A stretch of DNA of 64,000 nt from Glandiceps talaboti (lineage: Eukaryota > Hemichordata > Enteropneusta > Spengelidae): assembly GCF_964340395.1 (NCBI RefSeq), contig NC_135550.1, positions 2,281,501-2,345,500 of the forward strand. Direction: 5' to 3'. The notes below the pieces were generated by a model. The model made no database searches. It saw nothing but the letters and a program-made list of their open reading frames with translations, and was not told where the DNA came from. Shown piece after piece: positions 62,311 to 64,000 of the stretch (position 1 is its first letter; each line of letters begins with the position of its first letter). The translations under genes were made by a program, and so were the position numbers.

Positions 62311-63469
62311 AGCCCTCGGAGCTTCGCTTTACTAAAATTAAAGCTAAACGAATTATTTTGTATGTACCGATTCCAGGTAATTAACCGTACTCGAATATCC
62401 TTGTACTGTGCGACCTCATCGACCATGATAGAGATAACCATTCGTTGATGTGTGACTGCGACACTCCGTGTTATCAAACATTCCAATGCTGAAACTATTT
62501 AAATGATCAGCTATCACTGCTCTTTTTGAGTCATTTTGTACAATTGTTGTAACATCCATGCCTAAAACCTGCGTTTATGACACAATTGAAGCTTGTAAGT
62601 TGTAACAAACATCATGAGCCTCTGCTGCGTGAAGCTGTGATAATTTCATTTATTGCACATGCGCAATGAACAAAGATCATCTTTTAAAGTTCATGTATGT
62701 CATGGGTCATGAAATGCATTACCATTACGGAGTCGGTCATTTCCCCAATGATACAACTGATTTAAAGCTAAAAACTGGTCAAAAAATTGTTTTTTTGAGG
62801 AATGCAGTATGCCTTTTACCAATTTTAAGCATAATTTTGAAAATAATAGAAATATTCTGAGCTGTTACATTCCAGCAAAATGGGCAGGTCTTTCAAAAAT
62901 CTTCCGGTCCAGCCTGAAGATTTGGCAGCCCGGGATGCTTGGCCGGCATTAATGTTGAGCCCTGTCCCTCCAACCTCAGCCATGAAAGACACGTGCTGCT
63001 CCAACGTGACAAGGGGGTAGACACCATGAGGAACATTTGATGTTCGTTCAAACCTTACAATCTTGCTGTGTTGCTAAGATGAACTCGGGTCGGTCGGAAA
63101 TAAAAAAAGGGTTTTTTTTCTGATGTCTGAGCTGCAAATTAGGGTCGGTCGGGAGATGAGAAACAGAAAAATAAATAGGGCCGCCCTTATGTATGTCACC
63201 ATTTTTCCATTTATACCCACATATTGGGTATCTGTTACTGTCCTTGTGTGAATGTAGAATGAAGTAGTGAGACTTGCAAGTATGTCTAGAAAAACTTGAG
63301 CTTTAATGTCGTGGTAACAAACTAACTGTTAAATCAATGACAAAAAACAAACACAAACTATGGCTATCTTGAGGGCTACTCAGCACCACTTGCAGCTGGG
63401 AAGATCACCAGCAGGTGTAAGGAGTATAGTATATGTGTGCTCCTGAATGTAAAACATATAAGTAAACCG
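62311..63469. other. Intron after exon 21, unassigned
   Basis: I searched for the missing KNTC1 C-terminal codons here and found none. GGGTCGGTCGG occurs twice (about 63087 and 63144) in a short duplicated motif. Confidence 0.45.
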
Positions 63470-63895
63470 AAAAGATCACCCGGGGAGGACCTGGCAGGTG
63501 TCGTAACCATAGCTACCTGGGGAGGACCCGGCAGACATAGCTAGGTGGTGAATTGTACAGGGATAATTTGCAGTAAACCAAGAAGAGCACCTGGGGAGGA
63601 CCCGGCAGGTGTCGTAACTGTAGCTACCTGGGGAAGACCCGGCAGACATAGCTAGGTGGTGAATTGTACAGGGGTAATTTGCAATAAGCCGAGAAGAGCA
63701 CCTGGGGAGGATCCGGCAGGTGTCTGTATACTAGCTACCTGGGGAGGACCCAACAGACATAGCTAGGTTGAATTTGTACTTGGGAGAATTTACAATACGC
63801 CAAGAAGAGCACCTGGGGAGGACCCGGCAGGTGTCTTATCCTAGCTACCTGGGGAGGACCTGGCAGACATAGCTAGGTGAATGAATTTGTATTCG
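63470..63895. repeat. Minisatellite, 111-bp unit x ~4
   Basis: AGAAGAGCACCTGGGGAGGA recurs at 63581, 63692 and 63803, exactly 111 bases apart. Each unit has two copies of ACCTGGGGAGGACCCGGCAG and one of CAGACATAGCTAGGTG. Confidence 0.95.
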
Positions 63896-64000
63896 AAATG
63901 AGCTGATTGATTAGTTTTCAGCTGACTGTAAACTGTATTGGGGTAATTGAACAAGGGGAAAATGCCCAAAAGTAGTGGAATGAATGCTAAGCAGTGAATG

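Overview
The window is animal nuclear DNA. It has AT-rich introns with GT-AG borders, tRNA-derived SINEs, a DIRS-type retroelement and very abundant minisatellites. It most resembles a marine invertebrate such as a cephalochordate, hemichordate or lophotrochozoan. The species cannot be fixed from the sequence; a minisatellite that carries a splice donor (13214-13510) recalls the 'mirage' minisatellites that I remember being described in amphioxus introns.

One host gene fills the window: the C-terminal part of KNTC1 (ROD, rough deal), the large subunit of the kinetochore RZZ (ROD-Zwilch-ZW10) complex, on the + strand. I reconstructed 21 exons between 671 and 62050 (2419 coding bases, about 806 codons). 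Their splice phases agree at every junction. The gene enters from the left and continues past the right edge; by comparison with vertebrate KNTC1 roughly the last 80 residues are missing.

About 41% of the window (about 26.5 kb) is tandem repeat, against about 4% coding. Almost every intron has its own minisatellite with its own unit: 36, 49, about 45, 57-66, 62, 25, 32, 39-45, 53, 38, 36, 56-58, 27, 29, 60, 73 and 111 bp. The largest is a 7.1 kb array of about 198 copies of a 36-mer (35200-42342). Several arrays have higher-order structure (917 bp, 682 bp with an internal inversion, 336 bp). Long ORFs in these arrays are products of periodicity, not genes.

Mobile DNA by region: a 5.5 kb DIRS-type tyrosine-recombinase retrotransposon with intact terminal architecture but broken genes (1234-6728); a MITE (6737-7159); a minus-strand Ty3/gypsy Gag-protease remnant (13973-14427); a 1.9 kb TIR element with clustered 20-bp palindromes (19381-21309); a TIR family at 27032-28327 and again, carrying a nested element, at 54787-56297; a non-LTR reverse transcriptase fragment interrupted by a TIR element (28478-29876); two oppositely oriented copies of a 1.3 kb TIR family (33470-34739 and 57569-58912); a TTAA-flanked MITE (46182-47230); a decayed RecQ-like helicase (59482-59919); and tRNA-derived SINEs (31310-31520 and 60597-60910, both minus strand).

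Nothing here forms an operon or cooperating gene set. The picture is one mitotic-checkpoint gene whose introns have been inflated by minisatellite growth and nested transposition.
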